Below are positions 51,108 through 60,119 of a DNA stretch of 64,000 nt, one piece after another. The notes below the pieces were generated by a model, which saw only the letters and a list, made by a program, of their open reading frames with translations, ran no database searches and was not told the origin of the DNA. The DNA lies in assembly GCF_000445445.1 (NCBI RefSeq), contig NZ_ASXP01000001.1, positions 976,501-1,040,500 of the forward strand, written 5' to 3'. Within the stretch, counting starts at the first letter, position 1. Each line of letters starts with the position of its first letter. The DNA comes from Sporomusa ovata DSM 2662. Its GTDB lineage: Bacteria; Bacillota; Negativicutes; Sporomusales; Sporomusaceae. A program made the translations under genes and the position numbers.

Positions 51108-51938
51108 GTGGTTCGCATTAGTCGACGTCAGGGATGGTTTCTCATTATGAGCCTTGGTTTTTTACTAATAGTATCAGCTTCTGTAGTAAGCACCACTGCT
51201 GTAGTGGCGGGACGCAATACGAATCGTGTTGCCGGCAGTCCACTTGCAGATGTGCCTATCTTAAATTATCATAAAGTGGACAACTTTTATCATGCGTTGT
51301 CAATACCACCAGCGGAATTCGAAGAGCAAATGGCATATTTAGCTCAAAATAGGTTTACGACAATAACACCTGACCAGCTAATGGCTTATCTCAATCATGA
51401 TCGGGAACTGCCGGAAAAACCCATTTTGATTACGTTTGATGATGGTTATTTGGATAATTTCACCAACGCTTATCCGATCATGAAAAAATATGGTTTTACG
51501 GCTACTATATTTTTAGTGACCAATAAAGTAGGACATGAGGAAAACTTTATGTCCTGGGATCAAGTACGCACAATGCAAAAAGACGGTTTTGTTTTTGGTT
51601 CACATACAGTATCCCACGCCGCTCTTACCAAGTTATCACGTGAGGAGGCTATGAGAGAGTTGGCTGACTCACGAAAAGAACTGGAGCGGCAACTAGGGGT
51701 TAAAACGCGATATTTTGCCTATCCTACCGGCGTATATAATCACCAGATTGAAGAAATGGTTAAACAGGCAGGCTATAAAGCAGCCTTTACCATTCGCTAT
51801 GGTCAGGCTGGTACGGGAAGTAACCCTTACGCACTTGAACGAATACCGATATTTAGAGGACAACATACGTTTCGAAGCTTTTTTGTCAGGCTTAACGCGG
51901 CACCTGTATTGGAACGCTTTGGTCTGATAAGAAATTAA
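51108..51938 (+). CDS. Polysaccharide deacetylase (NodB homology)
   Basis: A 276-residue exported or membrane-anchored deacetylase. An N-terminal hydrophobic anchor (about 12-34) is followed by the NodB domain: ITFDDGYLDNF (metal Asp and catalytic Asp), FGSHTVSHAALT (His-x4-His metal site) and YFAYPTGVYN. It probably acts on peptidoglycan or exopolysaccharide. The GTG start has GGGAGGCGAG upstream and lies 12 nt after lgt, so the two are co-transcribed. Confidence 0.9.
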   Translation: MVRISRRQGWFLIMSLGFLLIVSASVVSTTAVVAGRNTNRVAGSPLADVPILNYHKVDNFYHALSIPPAEFEEQMAYLAQNRFTTITPDQLMAYLNHDRELPEKPILITFDDGYLDNFTNAYPIMKKYGFTATIFLVTNKVGHEENFMSWDQVRTMQKDGFVFGSHTVSHAALTKLSREEAMRELADSRKELERQLGVKTRYFAYPTGVYNHQIEEMVKQAGYKAAFTIRYGQAGTGSNPYALERIPIFRGQHTFRSFFVRLNAAPVLERFGLIRN

Positions 51939-51982
51939 TGTAATGGAATATAGGACTTAAGTCCAAATTTTTGTTTTTTTAG

Positions 51983-52013
51983 AATCCTGCGAGTTTTAGG
52001 CAGGATTTTTTTT
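51983..52013 (+). terminator. Terminator before the dcw cluster
   Basis: AATCCTGC and GCAGGATT form a perfect 8-bp stem with a 9-nt loop followed by a long T run. Confidence 0.85.
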
Positions 52014-52034
52014 ATTTACCAAGAATAGACTTTA

Positions 52035-52062
52035 AAAGTGGTATAAAGTGGTGTAAAGTGGT
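52035..52062 (+). promoter_or_regulatory. MraZ operator: three AAAGTG boxes
   Basis: AAAGTGG occurs at 52035, 52045 and 52055, an exact 10-nt period with 3-nt spacers, 31 nt before mraZ. MraZ binds tandem 10-bp-period repeats upstream of its own operon; the AAAGTG form with N3 spacers is the version described in Mollicutes. Autorepression of the dcw cluster is inferred. Confidence 0.75.
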
Positions 52063-52092
52063 TGAATTTTTCTGGATGGTGGTGGTACAGCC

Positions 52093-52524
52093 GTGTTTAT
52101 GGGGGAGTATTTGCATACCATTGACAATAAAGGCCGGCTGATTTTTCCCGCTAAGTTTCGGGATGAGTTGGGAGAAGTATTTATTGCCACCAAAGGACTG
52201 GATAATTGTTTGTTTGTATATACCCGCAGTGAGTGGGCTATCCTAGAAGAAAAATTAAAAAAGCTTCCTTTAGCTAAACCTGAAGCCAGAGCATTTGTTC
52301 GCTTCTTTTTTTCTGGAGCTGCTGAACTGGAATGTGACAAACAGGGAAGAGTATTGTTGCCGACAAATTTGCGCGAGCATGCGCGCTTAGATAAAGATGT
52401 AGTAGTAATTGGTGTGTCGACTCGAATTGAGGTTTGGAACAAGGCTGCCTGGGATGAATATAATCAGAAAGTTAGCCCCACGGTTGCTGAAATTGCTGAA
52501 AATCTCGCCGATTTGGGTATTTAA
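52093..52524 (+). CDS. mraZ: Transcriptional regulator MraZ
   Basis: A 143-residue protein with two AbrB-like halves, each with the DxxGR motif (TIDNKGRLIFPAKFR and ECDKQGRVLLPTNLR). It represses the dcw operon through tandem repeats, which are present just upstream. The GTG at 52093 gives the conserved MFMGEY start. Confidence 0.94.
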   Translation: MFMGEYLHTIDNKGRLIFPAKFRDELGEVFIATKGLDNCLFVYTRSEWAILEEKLKKLPLAKPEARAFVRFFFSGAAELECDKQGRVLLPTNLREHARLDKDVVVIGVSTRIEVWNKAAWDEYNQKVSPTVAEIAENLADLGI

Positions 52525-52549
52525 TTATAACCGAAACGAGTTGTTAATA

Positions 52550-53494
52550 ATGCAGGGTTTTGAATTTGAGCATACCAGCGTATTGTTGGAAGAAAGTGTT
52601 GCCGGGGTTTTTTCCAATCCGCAGGGTATTTATGTAGATTGTACGTTAGGAGGAGGAGGTCATTCGTCTTGTTTAGCTGCCCGTATGGCACCAGCGGGAT
52701 GGCTGATTGGTATTGATCAAGATGCTGCAGCTATTCAGGCAGGGCAGCAACGGTTGGCAGAGGCCGCTTGCCGGATTAGCATTGTGCAGGATAATTTTCG
52801 AAATTTAGGTGCTATACTTGACCGTTTAGAGACTGGCCTGGTAGATGGAATTTTGTTTGATTTAGGTGTTTCGTCGCACCAGCTGGATGTTGCCGAGCGG
52901 GGTTTTTCCTATATGCAGGATGCGCCGCTTGATATGCGTATGAATCCGGAGGCTGATTTTTCGGCCTATGAACTGGTAAACTCGTACGATGAACAGCAGT
53001 TGACTGAGGTTATCGGCAGCTATGGTGAGGAACGCTGGGCTAAACGAATTGCTAAATTTATTGTGGAAAGCAGGAAAAACGCTGCTATTGATACAACCAG
53101 GCAACTGGTCGATATTATCAAAAAAGCCATTCCGGCTGGCGCACGCCGGGATGGACCCCATCCGGCCAAACGAACGTTTCAGGCCATTCGAATTGAAGTC
53201 AATAACGAGCTGGGGATTTTACGGGATACTTTCATCACTGCGGTGGAAAGGTTAAAACCGGGAGGACGTATTGGAATAATAACGTTTCATTCACTGGAAG
53301 ACCGGATTGCCAAACAAACGCTGCAAGAGTTATCTAAATCATGTGTTTGTCCGCCACAACTACCAGTGTGTATGTGTAATACTAAACCCAAAGTGAAGGT
53401 TCTAAGAAAACCTACACTGCCATCGTTAGCTGAGATTGAGCACAATCCACGAGCCCGCAGTGCTAAGCTGCGGTTGGCAGAAAAGTTATCGTAA
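52550..53494 (+). CDS. rsmH: 16S rRNA m4C1402 methyltransferase RsmH (MraW)
   Basis: Methylates N4 of C1402 in 16S rRNA. The 314 residues show FEHTSVLLEESV, the motif I region YVDCTLGGGGHS, LFDLGVSSHQLD and IGIITFHSLEDRIAKQ. The ATG at 52550 gives the family N-terminus; the ribosome site is weak, and the longer frame from 52409 lies inside mraZ. Confidence 0.95.
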   Translation: MQGFEFEHTSVLLEESVAGVFSNPQGIYVDCTLGGGGHSSCLAARMAPAGWLIGIDQDAAAIQAGQQRLAEAACRISIVQDNFRNLGAILDRLETGLVDGILFDLGVSSHQLDVAERGFSYMQDAPLDMRMNPEADFSAYELVNSYDEQQLTEVIGSYGEERWAKRIAKFIVESRKNAAIDTTRQLVDIIKKAIPAGARRDGPHPAKRTFQAIRIEVNNELGILRDTFITAVERLKPGGRIGIITFHSLEDRIAKQTLQELSKSCVCPPQLPVCMCNTKPKVKVLRKPTLPSLAEIEHNPRARSAKLRLAEKLS

Positions 53495-53529
53495 TGAATT
53501 GTTCTAAATAGTAAGGAGGAACAATAAAA

Positions 53530-53988
53530 ATGTTAGTACATAAAAAGCAGGAGATACCTGTTTGTGAGCAAGAAACCGCTTTACCTACGCCGAAGATGGT
53601 ACGAAAAGCTGATAAACAATTACGAGCCAAGTGTCTGATGCTAGTAATCCTGGCTGCTGTAATGGCGGCGGTTACAACCATACAGAGTGCTGCCATTATT
53701 CAAGCAGGCTATGATTTGGTAAGGGTTAAAAGCCAAGTAGCAAAAATTGAAAAAGAAAATGAACTTTTACGTCTTGATATTGCTAAACTTAAATCACCAC
53801 AACGTATCGAAGAGTATGCTACCAAGAACTTGGGAATGGTTGTGCCCAAAAACGCTTATTTTGCAACTACAGTTATGCCTGAAAGCAGTCACTCACAGTC
53901 AACGCCTGTTGATAGTAATGATGGTATTGCTGATAAAGTGTTAAGCGCAATCAAAGTACACACGGTGGAGGCGAGTAAAGGGCGGTAA
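53530..53988 (+). CDS. ftsL: Cell division protein FtsL
   Basis: A 152-residue bitopic protein with an N-terminal cytoplasmic tail, one membrane helix (about 40-62), then a short leucine-zipper coiled coil (VKSQVAKIEKENELLRLDI). IEEYATKNLGMVVP matches the FtsL/DivIC family. Position between rsmH and ftsI is canonical. AAGGAGG precedes the ATG. Confidence 0.87.
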   Translation: MLVHKKQEIPVCEQETALPTPKMVRKADKQLRAKCLMLVILAAVMAAVTTIQSAAIIQAGYDLVRVKSQVAKIEKENELLRLDIAKLKSPQRIEEYATKNLGMVVPKNAYFATTVMPESSHSQSTPVDSNDGIADKVLSAIKVHTVEASKGR

Positions 53989-54013
53989 TCTTAAGGATGG
54001 GGGAGATAAATAA

Positions 54014-56101
54014 GTGGCAGCTGTTTCGCATGTTACCATCAGAAAAAGGGTGGCGTTCCTTTTTCTTGTTATATCGGTAATTATGATGGGGTTGATTGGT
54101 CGCTTACTATATCTCCAGTTTTACAAAAGTGTCTGGTTATCAGAAAATGCTGTTGATCAACGCATTCGCGAAATTCCGGTGGAGGCTAAACGGGGTATTA
54201 TTTATGATCGGAATGGCCGGGAGCTCGCAGTTAGTGTTAGTACTGAATCTGTCTACGCAATACCTGCCGAAATACGTAATCCTGAAGAAACAGCAGCCAA
54301 ACTGGCTGCTATTTTGGCGTTAGATGAAACCAAGCTTACAAACAAGTTAAAAAAACGTCAGGCGTTTACTTGGATAAAACGCAAGATTGAACCAGAAATT
54401 GGTCATCAAGTACAAATGCTTACTCTTCCTGGTATTGGCCTTACCCAGGAAAACCGGCGTTATTATCCCTATGATAATTTAGCTGCTCATGTCCTCGGAT
54501 TTAATGGTATTGATAGTCAGGGACTTGACGGAGTAGAAATGACTTTTGACAGTTACTTAAAAGGCCGTTCTGGCAGTATTGTCATTGAGTATGATGCCAG
54601 AGGCCAGGAAATACCGAATGCTTCGCATCGTTTTTTACCGCCAGTTGAAGGTCATAATATCTATCTTACCCTTGATCTGGTTATCCAACAGATTGTCGAA
54701 CGTGAGCTGGATCGTGTAATGAAGGAAACTCAGGCTAAGGCAGTTACCATCATTGCCATTGATCCCAGGGATGGCGGTATCTTGGCTTTGGCTAACAGAC
54801 CAGACTATAATCCTAATAAATTTAGTGAGTTTTCCCCTAAGTTATGGCGGAATATTGCTGTATCGAATGTCTATGAGCCAGGGTCTACTTTTAAAATCAT
54901 TACTACATCTGCTGTCATGTCTGAGCATCTTGTTAAGGCTGACGAAAAGTTTTTTGATCCCGGGGAAGTTGAAGTACAAGGGCGCAGGATTCATTGCTGG
55001 AAGCATGGTGGGCACGGCAGCCAGACTTTTGCCGAAGTAGTTCAGAACTCTTGCAATGTTGGATTTGTTAATGTAGGATTACGGTTAGGCCGTGAGTCGT
55101 TTTATCGCTATATTGATGCTTTCGGTTTTGGGCAACAAACCAATATTGATTTGCCGGGAGAAGCAAAAGGCATAACGATTGACAGAGCTAAAGCAACGCC
55201 GATTAATATTGCGACAATGTCTATCGGGCAAAGTATTGCTGTTACTCCTATTCAATTGGTTACGGCAGCAGCGGCAGTAGCTAATGATGGTAAACTACTA
55301 AGGCCGCAGATTGTAAGAGAAGTAAAGGATAAATCAGGGCAAGTAATTAGAGCCTTTCAGCCTGATGTTGTCAGGCAAGTGCTTGATTCTTCCACCACAA
55401 AACAGGTCAAAGAAATATTAGAGTCAGTAGTATCGCAAGGCTCTGGCAGAAATGCGTATATCGAAGGTTTTAAGATTGCCGGCAAAACGGGTACTGCGCA
55501 AAAAGTTGGTGCAGGTGGCTATTTGCCGGATAAATACGTCGCATCCTTTGTTGGGTTTGCGCCTGCTGATGATCCACAGGTAGCTATGCTGGTTGTCATT
55601 GATGAGCCTGTTGGACTATATTATGGCGGTCAGATTGCTGCGCCTGTATTTGGTGCAGTAATGAAGGATGTATTGCAGTATCTTAAGGTTAATCCGCAAT
55701 TATCGGCAAATAGCCAAACCGGTACGGAACAAGCGCACGTGCCGGTTCCTAGTGTTATAAACCTGAGTGTTCCTGAAGCAGTGAAGGAATTACAACAGGC
55801 CGGATTAATCCCGCGCATTGAGGAGACTGGTGATAGGATTGCAGATCAAATTCCTAAACCGGGTAGCCGTATACCTAGCGGCGGCGGTGTGCTACTCTAT
55901 ACTATGACTCCAAGATATTCAGCTGGTGAAGTAACTGTTCCGGACTTAACCGGGCGGACACTGCGGGAAGCGTCAGATTCGCTGGCTGAATTAGGTTTGG
56001 CAATTAAACCGGTAGGAACAAACGGGCAGGCTGTTAAACAGGACCCGTTGGCAGGGAGTAAAGTATTATCAGGCACAAGCATTACTATCTATTTTGAGTG
56101 A
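54014..56101 (+). CDS. Penicillin-binding protein FtsI/SpoVD with PASTA domains
   Basis: A 695-residue monofunctional transpeptidase for division (or spore cortex) peptidoglycan. N-terminal membrane anchor (about 14-36), dimer domain (50-230) and transpeptidase domain with SxxK in EPGSTFKI (near 290), SxN in NSCNVG and KTG in AGKTGTAQ. Two C-terminal PASTA domains (about 575-632 and 635-695) follow. Only one such gene lies in the cluster, so FtsI versus SpoVD cannot be decided. The start is GTG. Confidence 0.92.
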   Translation: MAAVSHVTIRKRVAFLFLVISVIMMGLIGRLLYLQFYKSVWLSENAVDQRIREIPVEAKRGIIYDRNGRELAVSVSTESVYAIPAEIRNPEETAAKLAAILALDETKLTNKLKKRQAFTWIKRKIEPEIGHQVQMLTLPGIGLTQENRRYYPYDNLAAHVLGFNGIDSQGLDGVEMTFDSYLKGRSGSIVIEYDARGQEIPNASHRFLPPVEGHNIYLTLDLVIQQIVERELDRVMKETQAKAVTIIAIDPRDGGILALANRPDYNPNKFSEFSPKLWRNIAVSNVYEPGSTFKIITTSAVMSEHLVKADEKFFDPGEVEVQGRRIHCWKHGGHGSQTFAEVVQNSCNVGFVNVGLRLGRESFYRYIDAFGFGQQTNIDLPGEAKGITIDRAKATPINIATMSIGQSIAVTPIQLVTAAAAVANDGKLLRPQIVREVKDKSGQVIRAFQPDVVRQVLDSSTTKQVKEILESVVSQGSGRNAYIEGFKIAGKTGTAQKVGAGGYLPDKYVASFVGFAPADDPQVAMLVVIDEPVGLYYGGQIAAPVFGAVMKDVLQYLKVNPQLSANSQTGTEQAHVPVPSVINLSVPEAVKELQQAGLIPRIEETGDRIADQIPKPGSRIPSGGGVLLYTMTPRYSAGEVTVPDLTGRTLREASDSLAELGLAIKPVGTNGQAVKQDPLAGSKVLSGTSITIYFE

Positions 56102-56202
56102 ACTTGTTTCAGTAAAGCGTTAGAATAGGGAATAATGGTAAAAATAAATAAGAGCAGCGTATTGATTAGAAAATTTTTGTATTTTGGGCAGGAGGATTTT
56201 GG

Positions 56203-57717
56203 ATGGCCAAGAATTTAAAACAATTAACGGTATTATTAGCAGATGCTATGATTTGGGGAAAGCTTGATCAAACCATTGAAGCAGTGGCGCATGACTCCCG
56301 CAAAGTGGTTCCAGGGACATTGTTCTTTTGTTTAAGCGGTGTTCATGTTGATGGGCATGATTTTATTGCTGAGGCTGCCCGGCGTGGTGCAGTTGCTGTG
56401 GTAGTTGAGAGAGAGGTGTCAGATGTAGCTGATGCTACGATTACGATAATCAGGGTTGGCGATACCCGGGTGGCAATGCAGGCCATTGTACCGTGCTTTT
56501 TTGATTATCCTGGACAGAAGTTACGAATGATTGGTGTAACTGGTACCAACGGCAAAACCACATCTACTTACTTAATTCGCGATATCTTGCGAAAAGCCGG
56601 TCATAAAGTCGGATTAATTGGCACAATCCAGACGCTTATTGATGACAAGGCACTACCAATAAAAAACACTACCCCAGATGTTATTGAGTTGCAAAGTACG
56701 TTGGCGGAAATGGTCAATAGTGGTATGGAGTATGTTATTATGGAGGTTTCTTCTCATGCCCTGGCGCTCAACCGGGTGGCCGGCTGTGAGTTTGATGTTG
56801 GTATCTTTACCAATATGACCCAGGACCACTTGGATTTTCATCAGACTTTTGAAAATTATATTGATGCCAAAGCTGAACTTTTTCGCAGTTTGAACAAACC
56901 CACCAATACGAAACAAGGTAAAACAGCAGTCGTCAATTTGGATGATAATGCCGGGGCCATTATGGCCCGGAATGCAGCTTGCCCGGTAATCAGTTATGCT
57001 GTTAATAAAGAGGGAGTTTTAACAGCCGGCAACGTTGCTGTTAGAGAAACTGGTTCGAGTTTCCAGGTAAAAGGCCCATTTGGAACTATGGAGCTATCAC
57101 TTAGCATTACAGGCATGTTTAATGTTTATAATGTTTTAGCGGCAGTGGGGACGGCTTTGGCCGAGGGGGTACCCCCCGAGGTTATCAAACAGGCCTTGGA
57201 GGGTTTTACTAGTGTACCGGGACGGTTTGAACTAGTGCAGGCTGGACAACCGTTTACGGTGATTGTAGATTATGCCCATACGCCTGATGGTTTGGAAAAT
57301 GTACTAAAAACGGCAAAAGAGTTTGCCCAGGGAAGAATCATTGTGGTTTTTGGTTGTGGTGGTGATCGCGACCGTACAAAACGGCCAATTATGGGTAAAC
57401 TGGCGGTTCAATATGGTGATGTTGTCCTTGCGACATCAGATAATCCGCGTAGTGAAGACCCGCAAACGATACTGGCAGATGTAGAAGTGGGTATCAAAGA
57501 GGCCTTAGGTGCAGATAACAAGGGAAAAAGCTATGAAGTAATTTCTGATCGCCGACAGGCAATTACGCACGCTATCCGATTGGCAAAAGCACATGATGTT
57601 GTGCTTATTGCTGGTAAAGGTCATGAAACCTATCAAATCTTAAAAGATAAAACAATTGATTTTGATGACCGGCAAGTAGCACGTGAAGTCATCAAGGAGA
57701 TGAGTAACAATGGCTGA
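56203..57717 (+). CDS. murE: UDP-MurNAc-tripeptide synthetase MurE (meso-DAP adding)
   Basis: A 504-residue Mur ligase: VTGTNGKTTSTYL ATP loop, EVSSHALALNRV and SDNPRSEDP. The DNPR tetrad is the meso-diaminopimelate recognition motif, so the peptidoglycan is DAP type. GGAGG lies 9 nt before the ATG. It overlaps murF by 8 nt. Confidence 0.95.
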   Translation: MAKNLKQLTVLLADAMIWGKLDQTIEAVAHDSRKVVPGTLFFCLSGVHVDGHDFIAEAARRGAVAVVVEREVSDVADATITIIRVGDTRVAMQAIVPCFFDYPGQKLRMIGVTGTNGKTTSTYLIRDILRKAGHKVGLIGTIQTLIDDKALPIKNTTPDVIELQSTLAEMVNSGMEYVIMEVSSHALALNRVAGCEFDVGIFTNMTQDHLDFHQTFENYIDAKAELFRSLNKPTNTKQGKTAVVNLDDNAGAIMARNAACPVISYAVNKEGVLTAGNVAVRETGSSFQVKGPFGTMELSLSITGMFNVYNVLAAVGTALAEGVPPEVIKQALEGFTSVPGRFELVQAGQPFTVIVDYAHTPDGLENVLKTAKEFAQGRIIVVFGCGGDRDRTKRPIMGKLAVQYGDVVLATSDNPRSEDPQTILADVEVGIKEALGADNKGKSYEVISDRRQAITHAIRLAKAHDVVLIAGKGHETYQILKDKTIDFDDRQVAREVIKEMSNNG

Positions 57718-59083
57718 TTTTACTTTAACCGAGGTGCTTAAGGCTACTGGCGGTCAATTGATTAATGCTGGTGATAGCAAGCTGTTCCAGGGTATTTCGA
57801 CTGATACCAGGAGCATTCAGGCCGGGAATTTGTTTGTTGCTTTGGTTGGCGAACGTTTTGACGGCAATGAATTTGTCGCTCAGGCCGTAGCTAAAGGGGC
57901 AACAGCTTTACTTGTCAGTAAGACGGTGAATGTGCCGGACTATGTCACTGTAATCCAAGTAATAAATACGTTGGCGGCGTTGCAGGCTCTGGCCGGATTT
58001 CATCGGCAACGGTACACTATTCCGGTGATCGCTGTGACAGGATCTAATGGTAAAACTACGACCAAAGATATGCTTGCCGCTGTATTATCCAGCAAGTTCA
58101 AAGTGCTTAAGACGGAAGCTAATTTTAATAATGAAATAGGTTTATCACTTACACTATTAAAGCTGGAAGCCAGTCATGAGGTCGCTGTTGTTGAAATGGG
58201 CATGCGGGCCAGCGGGGAAATCCGCGAGTTGACTGAAATTGCATTGCCCACAGTAGGCGTAGTAACAAATGTCGGCGAAACCCATATGGAAATTCTCGGA
58301 TCAATTGAAAATATTGCGTCTGCTAAAGCAGAACTTGTTGAGGCAATTGCACCTGATGATTTAGTGGTGCTCAATGCTGATGATCCACATGTACGGGATA
58401 TGCAGCACAAAACCCGGGGGAGAATCGTATTTTATGGTATAGCTTCTAATGCATTTGTCAGGGCTGAGAATATAACTACCGGGAAAAGTGCTGAACTGAG
58501 TACGACCTTTGATTGCTGCAGTGCCCGCGGTTCTTTTACGGTTACATTGCCAACAGTCGGTATTCATAATGTTTATAATGCACTTGCAGCTATTACTGTA
58601 GGCTGGGAGCTAGGCCTGCAGCCAAGTGAAATACAAGCCGGAATTAGTAGTTTTGTCCCTGGGGCTATGCGGCTCGAAATAAATAGGTATGGCCCGTATA
58701 CGGTCATCAATGATGTTTATAATGCGAGTCCGTTGTCAATGGCGGCCGCGCTTACTACCTTAGCCAATATCAGTAACGGCCGTAAAATTGCTGTACTGGG
58801 TGATATGTTAGAGTTGGGTGATGCTGCGATTGAGGCTCATCGCCGGGTTGGCATGCAAGCAGCAGAGCAGGGTGTAGATAGTATCATAGCGGTTGGAGAA
58901 CTGGCAAAACATATTGCTGCTGCTGCCGGCGAACAAGGTGTAAAATCTGCGCAATCCTTTACCGGACATAAAGCGGCGATTGACGCCCTGCGCAAGCTGC
59001 TAAAGCCAGGGGATTATATTTTACTTAAAGGCTCCCGTGGCATGAAGATGGAAACTATGCTGGAGGCTTTTCAAGACATATAG
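57710..59083 (+). CDS. murF: UDP-MurNAc-pentapeptide synthetase MurF
   Basis: Adds D-Ala-D-Ala to UDP-MurNAc-tripeptide. The 457 residues have FQGISTDTRSIQAGNLFVAL, ATP loop VTGSNGKTTTKDML and VINDVYNASPLSM. It starts inside the murE end; the repeat fragment follows before mraY. Confidence 0.95.
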   Translation: MADFTLTEVLKATGGQLINAGDSKLFQGISTDTRSIQAGNLFVALVGERFDGNEFVAQAVAKGATALLVSKTVNVPDYVTVIQVINTLAALQALAGFHRQRYTIPVIAVTGSNGKTTTKDMLAAVLSSKFKVLKTEANFNNEIGLSLTLLKLEASHEVAVVEMGMRASGEIRELTEIALPTVGVVTNVGETHMEILGSIENIASAKAELVEAIAPDDLVVLNADDPHVRDMQHKTRGRIVFYGIASNAFVRAENITTGKSAELSTTFDCCSARGSFTVTLPTVGIHNVYNALAAITVGWELGLQPSEIQAGISSFVPGAMRLEINRYGPYTVINDVYNASPLSMAAALTTLANISNGRKIAVLGDMLELGDAAIEAHRRVGMQAAEQGVDSIIAVGELAKHIAAAAGEQGVKSAQSFTGHKAAIDALRKLLKPGDYILLKGSRGMKMETMLEAFQDI

Positions 59084-59127
59084 TCAACCACACCACCCGC
59101 CTGCAAAAGGCTTTAAATCGTTATACA
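59084..59127. repeat. Right-half copy of the dispersed inverted-repeat element
   Basis: CACACCACCCGCCTGCAAAA here matches the right arm of the full copy at 34561-34674, followed by a similar TTTAAATCGTTATACAC tail. The left arm is absent. It lies between the murF stop and the mraY ribosome site. Confidence 0.7.
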
Positions 59128-59143
59128 CATTTAGGAGGTTACC

Positions 59144-60118
59144 ATGCAGGAATTGTTGTATGCTGCTGCTATGGCATTTGTCATTGCCATAGCAGCAGGG
59201 CCGCTCTTTATTCCCATGCTGAAGCGGCTGAAATTCGGGCAAAGTATTAGAGAAGAAGGACCTGAGAGTCATTATGCCAAGGCCGGTACTCCCACTATGG
59301 GCGGGGTGTTGATTTTGCTGGCACTGGTTATTCCCAGTTTGATTTTTGCGGGTAGAAATCCGGAAGTAGTATTGGCTTTATTTGTTACCTTTGGGCATGG
59401 TCTAATTGGATTTTTGGATGATTTTATTAAAGTGGTATTAAAACGCTCAATGGGTCTTAAAGCCCGGCAAAAGTTGCTGGGGCAGATAATTATGGCACTA
59501 GCTTTGTCTTATATTGCCAGTATTTATTTTGGTCGTGGCACAGATTTATGGATACCAGTACTCGGGGCAAGTGTTGACTTTGGGGCCTTATATTATGTAT
59601 TGATTTTTCTTGTGCTTGTCGGAACGACGAATGCGGTTAATCTTACTGACGGACTTGACGGCTTGGCTGCAGGTACGACCACTGTGGCCGCGCTAGCGTA
59701 TACGGTAATCGCTTTGTATTTTGGTAAACCGTACCTAGCCGTTTTTTGTGTAGCCCTGGCGGGAGCCTGTCTTGGTTTTTTACGCTACAATGCTCATCCA
59801 GCCAAAGTATTTATGGGTGACACCGGTTCGCTGGCTTTGGGTGGGGCGCTGGCGGCAGTGGCGGTATTGACTAGAACTGAATTCCTGCTTGTTATCGTTG
59901 GTGGTGTATTTGTAATTGAAGCATTGTCGGTCATTATCCAAGTTATTTCGTTTAAATCAACCGGAAAGCGGGTATTCAAAATGAGTCCTATTCATCACCA
60001 TTTTGAATTATCCGGTTGGTCGGAAACAAAAGTTGTGACAGTATTCTGGCTGGCAGGAACAGTGTTTGCCGCTATAGCATTAAGTATTTTGGCAGTTAGC
60101 CGGGCTGGAGGAATATAA
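59144..60118 (+). CDS. mraY: Phospho-MurNAc-pentapeptide translocase MraY
   Basis: Polytopic enzyme forming lipid I on undecaprenyl phosphate. The 324 residues contain GTPTMGGVLILLA, GFLDDFIKVV with the catalytic Asp pair, NLTDGLDGLA and MSPIHHHFEL. AGGAGG lies 7 nt before the ATG. Confidence 0.96.
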   Translation: MQELLYAAAMAFVIAIAAGPLFIPMLKRLKFGQSIREEGPESHYAKAGTPTMGGVLILLALVIPSLIFAGRNPEVVLALFVTFGHGLIGFLDDFIKVVLKRSMGLKARQKLLGQIIMALALSYIASIYFGRGTDLWIPVLGASVDFGALYYVLIFLVLVGTTNAVNLTDGLDGLAAGTTTVAALAYTVIALYFGKPYLAVFCVALAGACLGFLRYNAHPAKVFMGDTGSLALGGALAAVAVLTRTEFLLVIVGGVFVIEALSVIIQVISFKSTGKRVFKMSPIHHHFELSGWSETKVVTVFWLAGTVFAAIALSILAVSRAGGI

Positions 60119-60119
60119 A

